Source of the DNA: Neckera pumila | Lineage: Eukaryota; Streptophyta; Bryopsida; Hypnales; Neckeraceae | DNA length: 64,000 nucleotides | Direction: 5' to 3' | Assembly: GCA_963969595.1 (NCBI GenBank) | Contig: OZ018409.1 | Location: forward strand, 12,042,520-12,106,519 | Shown: piece by piece, positions 1-11,681 of the stretch | How positions within the stretch are numbered: the stretch's first letter is position 1 | Layout: every line of letters starts with the position of its first letter | The notes under the pieces: model-generated | What the model saw: only the letters and a program-made list of their open reading frames with translations | Databases searched by the model: none | Told to the model about the DNA's origin: nothing | Position numbers and translations under genes: made by a program

Positions 1-78
1 AGAATTATCAATTTCTGCTCTGATCGCTGGGGTTTTGGGCAATCAGATGGGAGACTAACGAGCGCATCATTCTTGCAG

Positions 79-3000
79 CTACTCAACGGAATCCATGAAC
101 CAAAATGCACGATTGCTGGAGCTCAACCCTGATTTCCTCACGGCTTGGAACTATCGAAAGCGCGCTGTGCAGCATCTGTGGGAGCTTGAGTCCGATGAAG
201 AAGCTCGCAAGCGGATTGCCCAGACTGAGCTCGATTTGGTATGGTGTGGATTTAACCCTAATGTTGCGCCCTCAAAATTTCGAATTCTGAGTTGAAGTCT
301 GAATTAGGTCATCTTTGTGGGAGATCAGGAAATTAGGCCATGTTGTGGAGATCAGGAGATGGTGGAGGTGACGGAGACCCGGGTTGAGGGTGTGCGGGGC
401 AGGTGGTGAGAGCCTTGAGAGCGAACCCTAAGTGTTATGGCGGGTGGTATCATCGCAAGTGGATCATTCGGTTTGGTCTTTCCTCTCTGGATGCAGAGTT
501 TCTACTGCTGAAGAAACTGCTCAAACTGGACGCTCGCAACTTCCATGGTTGGAACTATCGGAGGTGCTTGATTATCCCAGTTCCTGCAAACTTAATGATT
601 TTGCCTAGTAGTTCTCTCTGTCTAATCATCAAACCTTAATCTTTTGCATAATTGATTCATATGCGATCCTTTCTCTACATCGTAGAGCCAGGGTTTTGTT
701 CAAATCAAAGACTGAGAGGAAGTGGATCCTCTTTGATGATAATTTTGCAGATTTGTTGCAAAGACGAAGAGCGTTGCTGCTGAAGAGGAGCTACGATTCA
801 CCATTGATAAAATCAACGAGAATTTTAGCAATTATTCAGCCTGGCATAATCGTAGGTAAATACGTAAGCACATTTAGCATGCTTATTTCAGCTCTGCTTT
901 CAAGTTGAACTTTTGGAATCTGGCTTGCTCTTGTTTAGGTATCTACATCTTATCAAGTGCTGAGCATAGTTACTATTATGAGAATGGTCAACTGTTTGTA
1001 TATTCTTGTTAACAAATCAACGAGGATTTTAATGCACCAAAGAATGCATCATTTGTATATTTTGTATGCGAGAAGTTAGAAGGATTCAAAGTTATATTGT
1101 TAGATGACATGATACCGACACAAGTTTTTATGGTAAGCTGGTGTTCCGTAATACTGACAAGTTTTTATGGTAAGCTGGTTTACAGTCTTAAAATCTATAT
1201 GTACTCTTCGTGCAAGATTTTAGGGTGTGGCATTTAAGTACGTGTCTCGATTAAGTACCTCTACCTTATGTCGATTTTGATTGAAGGGTTTCTTCTGTTG
1301 GGGATTTGTGCAGTGCGCTCTTGTCAGAGATCTCCAAGAGGACGGACACAAAGAATAGCAGAGTTCAAGAGAGCCTGGAAGAGGAGTATGAGTTGGTGAA
1401 GACTGCCTTCTACACGGATCCAGATGACCAAAGCGGATGGTTCTACTACTCCTGGCTACTGGGGCAAACTGTTGCTCCTGTGGGCACTCTTGTCAATGGA
1501 TGCTGGCCCCCGGCTGAGTCCCAGATTATAATTGATTCGGAGAACAATAGTTACAAACTTCCGTTCAATAAGCTCTATGAGGAAAAATTAGAAGCCTTAC
1601 CCCTGGTGCTCTCCTTTAGCAACGCCGTGACTGGTGTTAACAACCGAACTGTTTCCGTCACTGTTGATGGAAACGATGCTTTGGAGCTTGATTGGAGGCC
1701 TGCTGAGCCATGGCGCAAATATGGTTGGAAATGGACCACAGACATTTTGCACCTCTTGCCTTCTAATAGTCGGCAATATGCAGTCCACATCTTGGTGGGT
1801 GCGGTTCCAGGCATCGTGTCTGTGGATGGGCAAGAATGTGCAAGCTCATGGAAGTCGAGGTTTCATGTACTTTTGGGGGGGAAATCTCCTTTGAAAGATG
1901 AAAGCTCGGTAGAAGAGCAGGTGAAAGTAAATAGTGAAGTGGCAGATGGATCAGAGATTTGGCAACTGAATGTTTTGGATAGAGAAATTCAATCATGTCG
2001 GGAGCTGCTTGAGCTAGAAAGCAATAGGTATTACCTGTTTGTGAAAGTTTGATGTGCAAAAGTCTTCCTCTGCTGGTTTTGGTCAGCCGTCTGTTCCACA
2101 GTTGCCATTATTTAGAGTTGGGCTGTTGGGTTTCGAGCACAGAAACAGTGACTGAAATTTTCAGTGCTCACTTATATCGATGTGGATTTAACAAGTGGCT
2201 AACACCGTTCTTATTTGTTTCTTTCTCAGCAAGTGGACAATGTTGACGTTGGCAAGATTATTATTGACACATGCCTCATACAACTCAAGTTCCCGCAAAA
2301 GTCACTTGGATGAAGCACGTACTCATTTTGAATTGCTTGGAAGCTTGGACACAACTCATCGGGAGTACTACCAACATCAATCGAGCTTACTTTCTTTGAA
2401 AGAGGTATTTTATTTGATATTTAATTCTGAAATTCGATCTAGCATTCTATTGTCTTTATGGCGGCCGCAGTGTTATAATCTCGAGTAAATCATGAAACAG
2501 CAACTTCTCGAAGAATCTTTTATATTTCAGGGTTACATGCACTGATTGAAGTAATTGCTGAGCTATCTCGAAATTCAGCTCTCCGTTGAATGAAGTGATA
2601 CTTGGAACCTTGTGCATCTTATCCTTGTAAGAAATTGTAAAACTTGTCTTTGTGGGCCTACAGCTGACAGAGAACAGCAGTATTCTCAGGAGGCAATATG
2701 AGCAGAGTGGGGAGCTGCAGTTAAAGCAACTGTCGCTATGCTCCGTGGCGTGTACAGAACGGTTTTTGTGGGTCCAGAATCTGGATCTGAGTCATAACCA
2801 GTTGCGCTCTACTCATGGTATTGGCCTGCCATGTGTCCTTTTTAAGTTGAAGCGCAGATTGTGATCTCTTTTAGGTGGACAACTTTGCAACCTTGAACTT
2901 CATGATTACTGATGCCCTTCGGTTTGTGTCCATTCTGGTGCAGGACTTGAAGCATTGCAGGTTTTGGTGAACCTGAACCTCAGTCATAACCGGATTGGCA

Positions 3001-3314
3001 GTGTGACCGCACTCGCTCCTCTGAGGGAACTCCCCCTGCTCAAGGATGTTGATGTGTCATTCAATCAAATTGGTGATCACACTGTAGACACTTGTCGAGT
3101 ACTGTGCTCATCGAAGCTTACGGACGCTGCTTCACCGACACCTGATGATCTCGAGGTCGGTGAACGCTGGGAGACGAAGACCATCTTTGGAGGTTTATGC
3201 TGGCGGACACTGAATATTGCTGGAAATTCTGCTGCAGAAGATGTTCAGTTTGTTAATTCTCTCACCCGGACTCTACATGGGACTAAATTAATAACTGATG
3301 GGGCCGATTTGTAA
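79..3314 (+). CDS. RGTA: Rab geranylgeranyltransferase (RabGGTase, GGTase-II) alpha subunit, 5' end outside window
   Basis: Alpha subunit of the enzyme that, with its beta subunit and Rab escort protein, attaches geranylgeranyl groups to C-terminal cysteines of Rab GTPases in the cytosol. Seven exons join in frame: 79-238, 403-563, 751-855, 1314-2027, 2230-2404, 2664-2817 and 2944-3314 (stop TAA), giving 612 residues. All introns are GT-AG. Five prenyltransferase-alpha repeats are visible, with cores LTAWNYRKR, YGGWYHRKW, FHGWNYRR, YSAWHNR and SGWFYYSWLL. They are followed by the plant/animal insert domain (about residues 190-330) and C-terminal leucine-rich repeats (LWVQNLDLSHNQL, LVNLNLSHNRI, LKDVDVSFNQI). 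The acceptor at 77-78 shows that the true start lies upstream: residues before the ATG at 95 already match the family, so that ATG is internal. Bases 1-78 are intron. I saw no stop or frameshift, so the gene looks functional. Exon edges are my own reading. Confidence 0.92.
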
Positions 3315-3645
3315 GAGGACCGACACCTGGAGGGTTTTTTCTTCAACAGTAGAATTTCCCTCTTGCTTATGAAGTGAGATTGTACTTTGTATTGGTGAGA
3401 CATTCAGTCATGGAATACAACTGTGTACCCAGATTTTCTTATAAACATGAGTTGAATCTGAACATGTTGGAAGTTATCCACAGCAAGATGTACCTCGATG
3501 GAATACTCCGCTCTTTCCCAGGCCCTTTTTATTCTGTAATAGCACCCAAAAAATAAGAGACGTAGGAACAGCAATGGAAGATGCCTTGCCTCACATGCCT
3601 TGCCTCACTCCATTGCCTTAAGGGAGGCAACCCATTTCCGATCAA
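3315..3645 (+). other. 3' untranslated region of RGTA and short spacer
   Basis: T-rich sequence follows the RGTA stop, with several A-rich stretches that could serve as plant polyadenylation signals (around 3550). A short direct duplication of 'ccttgcctcac' lies at about 3586-3607. No open frame looks coding. Confidence 0.4.
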
Positions 3646-4583
3646 TTAACCCCTAAAGTCCCATTGTCCCCTCGGGGGAGAAAATGGATTTTGGGCAGGC
3701 TACTACGGCTTCAATATTCATCTTTGTTTTCTGAAACTTTTTGTGAAGGTAGAAAAACACATTAGCTTTATGGGCATATAATTTTTATTCCAATTGGTGC
3801 CTAGGAGCAAAAGTTATGGCACAAAAAGTCCTTTTTTTCAATGTGGCGCGGGCAGAAATCTTCTCACACAAAAAAAATTTTAAAAATTTTAAAAATTATT
3901 TTCTCATAGATTGTATTTTTATCTATATGGGAAGCTTTGATTCATTCCATTTGGATTTGTCATGTGAAAGTTATGGACAATCTTACGTTTTGGGCAATTA
4001 GAGCATCGTCTTGAAAAAATAACTTGTAGGGCTCATTTTTTAATGCAATTTTGACAATTTTTCAAATAAAATTGTTTGACAAGGCTAAGTTTGCTTGCTA
4101 AAACAATCTCACCATTGGAATTATAGTGTTTTAATTCCATCTTAGAGCTTACCTATTGACGATTTATTTTTTCTTTCAATATTGGATCTACTTCTACTTA
4201 ACAATTTTTTAAAGAATGAAAATCAAATGTGTTTTTTTAGAATTTTTTTTCCTAGATTCTCAACTCAAGTATTCAACATTTAAAAAATTAAATTCGAAGT
4301 CTATAGTGTAATTTTCTTTTACAAATGGAGGTCAAAGTCATCTGAAATTGCAAGTCAGTGTTCAAAAAATCAAAATTTTCCAACTTTGAATGCTAATATC
4401 TTCTAATCTATACGATCAAACTTTATGAAACTTTTACCACATGATCTAAGATAAGTTAAGTATAAGACCTTACAATTAGATTCTAACAAAAATGGTTTTT
4501 CACTTTTCTTAGATGAAAGCAGCATAACTGACAATTTTGAATCGTTTTTGATAGAAAAATGACCTTGGGACTTTAGGGGTTAA
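3646..4583. mobile_element. TTAA-bounded non-autonomous element A (piggyBac-like termini)
   Basis: The element begins TTAA-CCCCTAAAGTCCCATTG and ends with the near inverse, GACTTTAGGGG-TTAA. It is 938 bp, AT-rich and has no coding frame. Internal blocks recur in the elements at 17557 and 27840, notably 'ttctcatagatt' followed by 'attcattccatttggat' and 'gaaagttatgga'. TTAA target duplication plus termini starting CCC is the hallmark of piggyBac transposons. The class call rests only on the ends, because no transposase is present. Confidence 0.7.
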
Positions 4584-6160
4584 GGAATTACGTGTATCTG
4601 CAAGGCGGGTTTCTAAGGCAGGTTTCTTCGGGGAAATTTACCTGTGTGAGATTTTTATTTTCCAAAATGTATTTACTATAAATTTTTTAGTTGAAGATTT
4701 TGTTTGACCCATTGTCGTCATATAGACTTTCTTATTTCCAACCAAGGGCTAGTTGCAAAATCCACCAAGGGTTGGTTGCAATATTGAGAGTCTTAGAGGC
4801 AATCCTAATGTGCCACATTTGCCTTAGGAACATGCCATAATTAATCACTATTCATCTCCACCTTTATGGAAAGAGAAGAGACTACATAGCCAAAATGGGA
4901 GGGTAGTCGAGAATGGGTTGCCTCCCCTAGATTCTATGGTGAACGATATCCATAAGAAGGCACTGTCCCCATTATCATATAAAGGCCTGTTCCCATTTGG
5001 ATTTAATAAACTTTGTGGTGTTAAAAGATGAAACTTCCCGTACAAGTAGAGAATAGTTTTGTTATCAATGGAAGATGTTAAACCCGTCTCACAAAGTGGG
5101 ACTAGCAGATTGGATTTACCTCGGGGAAATCCAAAAAAAATTATTTGCCACAAATTTTTTTTGGCAAATTCTGAATTCAAATTAGTAATCAAAGACCCCA
5201 AATTAGCATGGAGAGGTCTATAACATATCCTAGAAAAGACACAAAATAGGGGGCTTTTTTTGTACTTTTATCCCAAAAAACACAAAAACTTATCCTACTA
5301 GTTCCACTTCGTAGGACGGCTTTAACGTATTGCGTTATCAATGCAATTAGGTTCGAGTAGTTTGTGCTTATTATTATTTAACCTTGGAGCGTCGCGAGTG
5401 TCATTCCATGCCGTTATGATGACAATAGTATTAGATAGAATGACTTCAAAAGCACTTTTTCATCCATACTTTTCTTGTTGACCTTTCATGGTGGATTATG
5501 AAGAGAATTCAATTGAATTTGTAGTCTTGCACGTGTTTGTCTTCACGTAAATGAGAAGAAAGTAAAAAAAACGGATCATAGAATATGCTATTTTAGTGTA
5601 TTTTGGGAAGTATGTTGCTCCTTGCTCTAAATCTGAAATTTCTCCACAAAAATGATATTTTTTGAAATTGAGTCCAATTAACAAAATGACGGTCATCTAC
5701 TCTAGATTCTATTCCAATTTGAATTTTGAAAAAATTCCTAAAATTGAACATTTTAGTGCAATTTGAACTTTGGGAATATTTTCAATGTCTATTATTTTCT
5801 AATTATAGAATGGCACAGAAATTGAGTTTATACTATGATATTTGTCATTGTAATATACATACACATGGTGAAATTTTCAGATTTTTTGAAATAGTTTTCT
5901 ATTTGATATCATTTTTCTTCACTATTTCTTCATAAATTCTCAAAAAAATAGTTTTTCCACAAAAAAATCTAAAAAGTTTGTAAAGTATAGAAGACATGTA
6001 ATTCATTTCTGAAAAATAAATACAAAAGTTTTCAAACATATCTAATTGCAAAATGGTAGCAAATTGAGTGATGGGCAATGATGTTTGAAAGCATTTAGAG
6101 GTTAATTGTTCATACACGGATTTTTCACTAACTCTTGTAATCAAGTTGCAGATCCTCCTG
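4584..6160. other. Intergenic AT-rich DNA, no gene seen
   Basis: Homopolymer-rich sequence with only short spurious frames. A 117-codon minus frame at 5201-4848 shows no recognizable motif and has transposon-like composition. I see no promoter, RNA gene or terminal repeat. Confidence 0.4.
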
Positions 6161-6162
6161 GT

Positions 6163-6365
6163 TGTACAATAAAACTCCTCTAAATGCATAGGTTTGGGAC
6201 CGTCTGACAACATTCATTTAGAGAGGTTTTGCAATTATAGGGGGTGCATTTAGAAGGAGTTCTATTGTAGTACCGCCTCAAGCCAGGACCGATGGGACCG
6301 GATAGTTAGAGAGGTTTTTGCAATTATAAGGGGTGCATTTAGAGGAGTTCTACTGTAGCAGCAAC
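6163..6365. repeat. Small inverted-repeat MITE with a partial direct copy
   Basis: The stretch from 6164 ('acaataaaactcctctaaat') to 6275 ('ttagaaggagttctattgta') forms inverted arms around a 'gggaccg' motif. This resembles the small MITE family common in plants with 'aaacctctctaaat' ends. A second copy of the right arm ('gagaggttttt', then 'gtgcatttagaggagttcta') follows at 6311-6362. Confidence 0.55.
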
Positions 6366-8130
6366 TTTAGTTTGGCATCAATGGTTTCTAGATACGTGGA
6401 CCTTTGATTTTGCAGGCGGGTGACATTGGTACTATTTCAATTCTCGCTACGGTTTTGCAAGGAGATTACAGGGTTTTGCAGGGAGCTTGTTAGGAGGAAG
6501 GTTTGTAATCCAGAAGTTGTGCAAAAGAGGGGTTGCAATGATGTACTAGTAATTATAGATCACTAGGTTTTGGATTTTGAAGATCATTGAGATTACATGG
6601 TTTCGTATCAACAAATCTCTTCACAGTTTGCGGTGGTAGCAACAACAAATACGACGAACCTCAAGTTGTCAACCTAGCTATGGCTGGAAGGTAACACCCA
6701 ACAACAATGCAACGAACCTCAAGTTGTTTGTTGCACAGTCTTTTTAGTTTTACGAAATGGCGACAAATGGCGATAATATCCTTGGAGATTCAAGTACTTC
6801 AAAAAAGCTGGCTACTTCTTAAATATTAACTTATCTCTTAAAACTATGTAATACGCTTGTTCTTACATCTTGTCCGCTCATATTCCAGCTAGGAAGTTAG
6901 CAAAGATTGTGTGGGAATGCATCAATATATTATGACATTAGAGCAACTGGGAATATCGGTCATAAGACCAGGTGGGAATGGACCATAAGAGTCTTGTAGG
7001 CTCCCTTGGCTAGAGTAAGAATATTATTGCTCAAGGGACTACCTTTGAATTCAAACTCATTGGTTAAACAGCAAAAACTTTAAGTGTCAGGGCCTAGATT
7101 CTTCACTCTTGATTTAATTCTATACAATAATGTTATGATAAAAGTAGGTTAAAGAAGAAGTTCTTTGAATGGTAATTCATTTTTCATTTAAAGAAGAGAC
7201 CCAATGAAGAATGCTTGGCTTTGAAAGTATAAACAAAAGTGTTGGTTTTATGATTTTGCTATTTAAACATAGATCAGGGATTGGATTTTAGATTCATAAA
7301 TTGAAGGAGTGGATTAAAAAGAATCTTGAAAACCATCTCAAAAACAAAAGTAGGAAACTATACATCAGAAAGACATAACAATTCATTTTCTAAATTCATT
7401 CTCTAAACAGATCATCCCTAGAAATATCATTACTGAGAAAAAAAATAAACATTTTGGCTCCTCTTCAATTCTCCACTCCCTCCTGGCAATTCGATTCTTG
7501 CACCATCTTGTCTACTTTTCTCTCATAACTCCACGGAAGCCTATCCATGAAGTCTTCCAAAAGATTGTTTATTCAGTTGGTTCAAGACTGCTACGTTCAC
7601 CCCACAGATCATGCAACAAATACATTCTGTTGCTCACCTTTGCAAGAAGATTCACTTCGTGTTCTGTTATCGAAGACAAAGGACCAAACCGCTAGAAATG
7701 ACGGTCCAAACACCTACACCTACCTTGAACCTAGTATTAAGGAAGCAAAATTGCATGAAAAAATCACAACTGCATCATAAATATTCAAACCCCCAATTCT
7801 ATCACACTCGTAATTCACGGTCGATGCACCAAACCCGCTCTAGCAGCTGAAAAACGGGACAAGGCATACTAAAACATTCCTCAATGTTGAATCTCATAGA
7901 GCTGCCTTCAAATTCGCAACCGAGGGCAAAGTGTGTTCATGAAAAAGAATCGACATTTTCGTTCTATTATCCCATTCTCTCATTCCCACTGCAATTACCA
8001 TACCTAACAAGAGCTCACGCTAACTACTACAGTACCTAACAAGAATGTGGCTTTAGGGTGTGGGATTAGGGTTTAAGAATTTTACTAATGACAAGACACC
8101 AAAAATTTCAGAGAATTGAGCGGAGCTGAA
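6366..8130. other. Intergenic region, no gene seen
   Basis: AT-rich DNA with a short direct repeat ('aacgaacctcaagttgt') near 6654 and 6711. Frames at 7498-7850 are short, overlapping and of random composition. The right end (about 8050-8133) is probably the 3' flank of the Fe-SOD gene. Confidence 0.35.
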
Positions 8131-8133
8131 GGT

Positions 8134-8907
8134 CTAATTATCAGGAATGACTGGCTCCCCTATATTCACAAAAGCCTTGGCTCGAGCAAGCCGTTCCTCA
8201 ACCGCCTGCCAAGAGACTAAGCTATCCAAAAACGCTGTCAAGTAATCCGGTCTCCTATTTTGGTAATCGAGATAATAAGCATGTTCCCACACGTCGACGA
8301 CTAACAAAGGAATGTAATCCCAAACAATCGGAGTCAGCGCATTCGAAGTTTTGATGATCTCCAGCTTGGCGTCTTTCTTCAACACGAGCCACACCCACCC
8401 CGATCCGAATAGTGAAGAGCCCGCGTTCTTGAACTCCTGCGCAAACTCCTCGAAGGATCCAAAGCTCTTGACAATCAGCTCCCGCAGCTCGCCGTCCTCG
8501 GGTGGCTTCCCGCCTCCGCCTCGGCACATGGACGACCAGAAAAATTCATGGTTCCACACCATGCCGGCGTTGTTGAAGTAGGGCAAGGGGTTGCCGTTGT
8601 TGTACCCGTGGAGCACGAGCTCCGACAAGTGGAAGCGCTCGGCGTCGGTCCCCTCGACCTGCTGGTTGAGAGTCTCCACGTAGCCGCGGTGGTGTTGGCC
8701 CCAGTGAAACGAAAGCGTCTTCAGGCTCATGTGGGGCTCCAAGGCGTCCTGAGAGTACGGGAGCGGGCGGAGGTGAAACGCCGCACGGGGGACGACGCAG
8801 CAACCATGCCGCCTGCGCGATGGAGGGGAGGAAGGCGTCAAGCTGTGGATGGGATTGTGTAGCGGGTTGGTGAGCAAGGAAGAGCCGGCGATGAAGGTGA
8901 CCGCCAT
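8134..8907 (-). CDS. FSD: Iron superoxide dismutase, plastid-targeted, single exon
   Basis: Dismutates superoxide to hydrogen peroxide and oxygen, most likely in the plastid. The 257-residue frame begins with an S/P/R-rich stretch of about 45 residues, typical of a transit peptide. A full Fe/Mn-SOD fold follows: the helical N-terminal part with FHWGQHHRGYVETL, the NNAGMVWNHEFFW segment, and the C-terminal GSGWVWLVL and DVWEHAYYLDY motifs. The metal ligands are H68, H120, D205 and H209. The GGGGKP loop and overall alignment favour plant Fe-SOD over mitochondrial Mn-SOD. The usual Lys in HWGKHH is Gln here. The whole coding region is one uninterrupted exon, whereas the angiosperm FSD genes I know have several introns, so this is either a lineage-specific intronless gene or an intact retrocopy. 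The start is the first ATG of the frame. The leader is rich in 'gagagaga' and lacks an obvious TATA box. Confidence 0.93.
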   Translation of the reverse strand: MAVTFIAGSSLLTNPLHNPIHSLTPSSPPSRRRHGCCVVPRAAFHLRPLPYSQDALEPHMSLKTLSFHWGQHHRGYVETLNQQVEGTDAERFHLSELVLHGYNNGNPLPYFNNAGMVWNHEFFWSSMCRGGGGKPPEDGELRELIVKSFGSFEEFAQEFKNAGSSLFGSGWVWLVLKKDAKLEIIKTSNALTPIVWDYIPLLVVDVWEHAYYLDYQNRRPDYLTAFLDSLVSWQAVEERLARAKAFVNIGEPVIPDN

Positions 8908-9134
8908 AGCTGCGAGCTCTCTGCGACAGAGAGTTGTCTCTCTCGCGTAGGAGCAGCAAAGTTAAACCCCTGGAAGCTAAAACCCTCGGAGCTTTGCCCG
9001 GACACTGGATATTGAGTCTCGTCCGCTGGATGATGGCCGTCGTCGAAGATTTTCATCCATCATTGGTGCTCTAATCAATACTGTATCCCCATTCTGCTTA
9101 TGCACAAGCATATGGCACCATGTGAAGTCTTGTA

Positions 9135-10081
9135 CAGTAATCCAAGGAAAGAGTACATAACTTCCATTTTAGTGCCTAAAGGCTTAATTTTGAAACCATA
9201 TTCAAAGGATGATCCATTGAGATTTTGTAAAAAGTTTTTGAACAAAAACAGCTCAAAATTTATAGGAGAACAACTTTTGTTCTTGGCCAAATAGCATATT
9301 GTGCATTTGTAGTGAGTGATTGATTGACAAAGTGGAATATTGTACGTTCAAAGGTAATTTTTTCAAATCATATTTACTACACCAGTTACTAAGATTTTGA
9401 AATTACTTCTTGAAAGGAAACAACTTAGAATTTACAAGAAAATAACTTCCATTTTAAGCTCAAAAGCTAATCATGCCTCAATGGTTCACAAATGAAGCCC
9501 AAACAAGTGGACCAATCTCACTGTTGTCACAATTCAAAAGATAATTCACAGTTTGGACTACCAATCTTGCATTGCTGGAAAGAAGCCGTTTCTAAATGAC
9601 AAGTACAAGCTTGCAAGGCTAGCCTTTGCAATGCAGCACCAACATTGGACAATAGAAGACTGAAAACAAATTATTTGGTCAGATGAGTCGTCTTTTGAGA
9701 TTGGTCCACTTGTTTGGGCTTCATTTGTGAACCATTAAGGCATGATAAGCTTTTGAGCTTAAAATGGAAGTTATTTTCTTGTAAATTCTAAGTTGTTTCC
9801 TTTCAAGAAGTAATTTCAAAATCTTAGTAACTGGTGTAGTAAATGTGATTTGAAAAAATTACCTTTGAACATACAATATTCCACTTTGTCAATCAATCAC
9901 TCACTACAAATGCACAATATGCTATTTGGCCAAGAACAAAAGTTGTTCTCTTATAAAATTTGAGCTGTTTTTATTCAAAATTTTTTTATAAAATCTCAAT
10001 GGATCATCTTCTGAATCTGCTTTCAAAATTAAGCCTTTAGGCACTAAAATGGAGGTTATATACTCTTCTTTTGGGGTATTG
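9135..10081. mobile_element. Tc1/mariner-type fold-back element flanked by TA
   Basis: A 947-bp palindromic element flanked by TA (9133-9134 and 10082-10083). It starts CAGTAATCCAAGG, and the inverse of its other end is CAATACCCCAAAAG. The arms run 9135-9520 and 9696-10081 (about 386 bp each, roughly 90% matching by eye), separated by a 175-bp loop holding transposase sequence. TA duplication, a CAGT-like terminus and the transposase remnant agree on the Tc1/mariner superfamily. Confidence 0.8.
9544..9701 (+). pseudogene. Fragment of a Tc1-like (DD34E-group) transposase
   Basis: About 52 codons in the loop of the fold-back element match the middle of Tc1 transposases: SCIAGKKPFLNDKYKLARL, then AFAMQHQHWTIED, then KQIIWSDESSFEIG, which contains the second catalytic Asp (WSDES). 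A TGA replaces the Trp normally found between ED and K. The frame is lost where the right inverted arm begins, so no N-terminal DNA-binding domain and no final catalytic Glu remain. This is clearly a dead fragment. The match is to the animal/fungal Tc1 group rather than to the DD39D mariners usual in plants. Confidence 0.8.
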
Positions 10082-10264
10082 TACAGTAAGGTCCAGCGAT
10101 CTTAGAACGGGTTCAGGGTTTTTAGCCAAATGTTGATTTTTGAAAGATTTTCTTTAAATTTACATTGAAGTCATGAAAAAATTAAATAGAAACCAAGTGA
10201 AATTTAGCTAGTTTTGGGATCACTAATAGGGTCCAAGTGAAAATGGCATTGTTGCATTCCAAGG

Positions 10265-10650
10265 GAAAGAAATTTCATTATTGCCAACTTTGACATCTTC
10301 CCCAGGGTTGAAAAATTGTTTTTTTATCATGAAATTTTTGTCTCAAGATCATTTGTACGTTAATAACATGATTGTGAGTCAAATTTCAAGTTTAAAAAAA
10401 ATAATTCAAATCTACCAACATGTATAGCTGTGAGAAAAATTTTATTGCTGCCACTTTGATACTATTCCAAGGGCTAAACTTTTTTTTTCCTATAAATTTT
10501 TTTTCATGAGATAATCTCTATGTTAGTAATATGTCTGTCAAATTTGAAGGTCAAATGATTCATACAAAAAAAGATATTATAATTCTACCAACATGTGTAG
10601 TTGTGAGAATGATTTTTTCAACCCTTGGGATAGTGTCATTTTATGGGTAA
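10265..10650. repeat. Imperfect tandem repeat, period about 170 bp
   Basis: Three degenerate units can be aligned. Each has 'cattattgccaactttgac' or 'ttattgctgccactttgata', then 'aagggctaaa' or 'cagggttgaaaa', a T-rich run, and 'tctaccaacatgt.tag.tgtgag'. No coding potential. The surrounding 10084-10775 holds nothing else I can name. Confidence 0.5.
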
Positions 10651-11681
10651 AGTTTTGCACAGGTGTAAAAAATAGAAAGTTACACACATGGGTGTGCTAG
10701 AAAAGACTTTGTTTCAAACTTCATGCACTGTGTTCTTGCAAATAGTAGGGATTCTTACTCTAAAAGCGGGTCTAAAAGTTTACATAGACATACTAAAACA
10801 AGTTAACTAAGAGATTCTTGCAATTGAATTCACGAAATAGTTAAAAGAAAGTGAGGATTTTAAACTCCATCAGAGAGAGATCATTGACAAGTTTTGAGCC
10901 TCTTAAAAATGCAGCATCCTGGGGTTAATGGTTAAAGCTCAACACTACTACCACCTCTCCCAAACTTAGAATCATGCAAATTGCAAAGAGATGTATGTCA
11001 TAAAGCATACCGCTCATCAAGAATCATGATATTATCCACTATTGCACTTACTTTAGAAAGAGATAATTCTGTGCACAAGTCTTAGTTTGAAAAGCACAAA
11101 ATCCTTCATCATTGTAGGTATCGAACATTTTTTAACTTCATTTCACTAAACCTGGATAATCACGGTCTCAAAATCAATGAAGACAATAGAGGTGGACTTC
11201 AGCCTTAACTTAATCAGCTGGAATACTGATCTAGGTTTGTGCCTCATCCCTACTCGCACTTCTTCCTCAGATACCTTACTGAAGAACCGAAGTGATACAT
11301 CCAAAAATGGCTAAGGCACTGCGAGTAGGCTTCTCAGTTTCTCAACAACCGTGTAACCAACTTCACGTAGCGAGACCTTATACTTAGCCTGATGTAAAAA
11401 TTGTACCTTGTTTTCCTCTTCAAAACAACTGGTCTCGACGACAAGCTCCTCTTGCCTTGGAAAATGTTTCTAGTTCCATTATCAGAACTTGGCCATGGTA
11501 GGCATCGGCTCGAAGAGCTATAAAGATATGATCACACGGATTCCGTCACTAGTGGACCCAGGCAACATGTGATGGCACGGCTATAGCGGGTCACATGCTA
11601 AGGATATGCAGCACTTCTCGTTGTCCCATGCCGAAAAAAAATTGATGAGAATAAATTTTCCAAATTGTTGGTCCGGTCCAA

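Noticed and set aside
95..97. ATG at 95 as the start of RGTA
   Set aside because: In-frame residues upstream (back to the acceptor at 77-78) match the family, so it is internal and the true start is outside the window.
8546..8959. Overlapping frames opposite or shifted to the Fe-SOD gene
   Set aside because: GC-rich shadows of the real coding frame, with Arg/Pro-biased composition.
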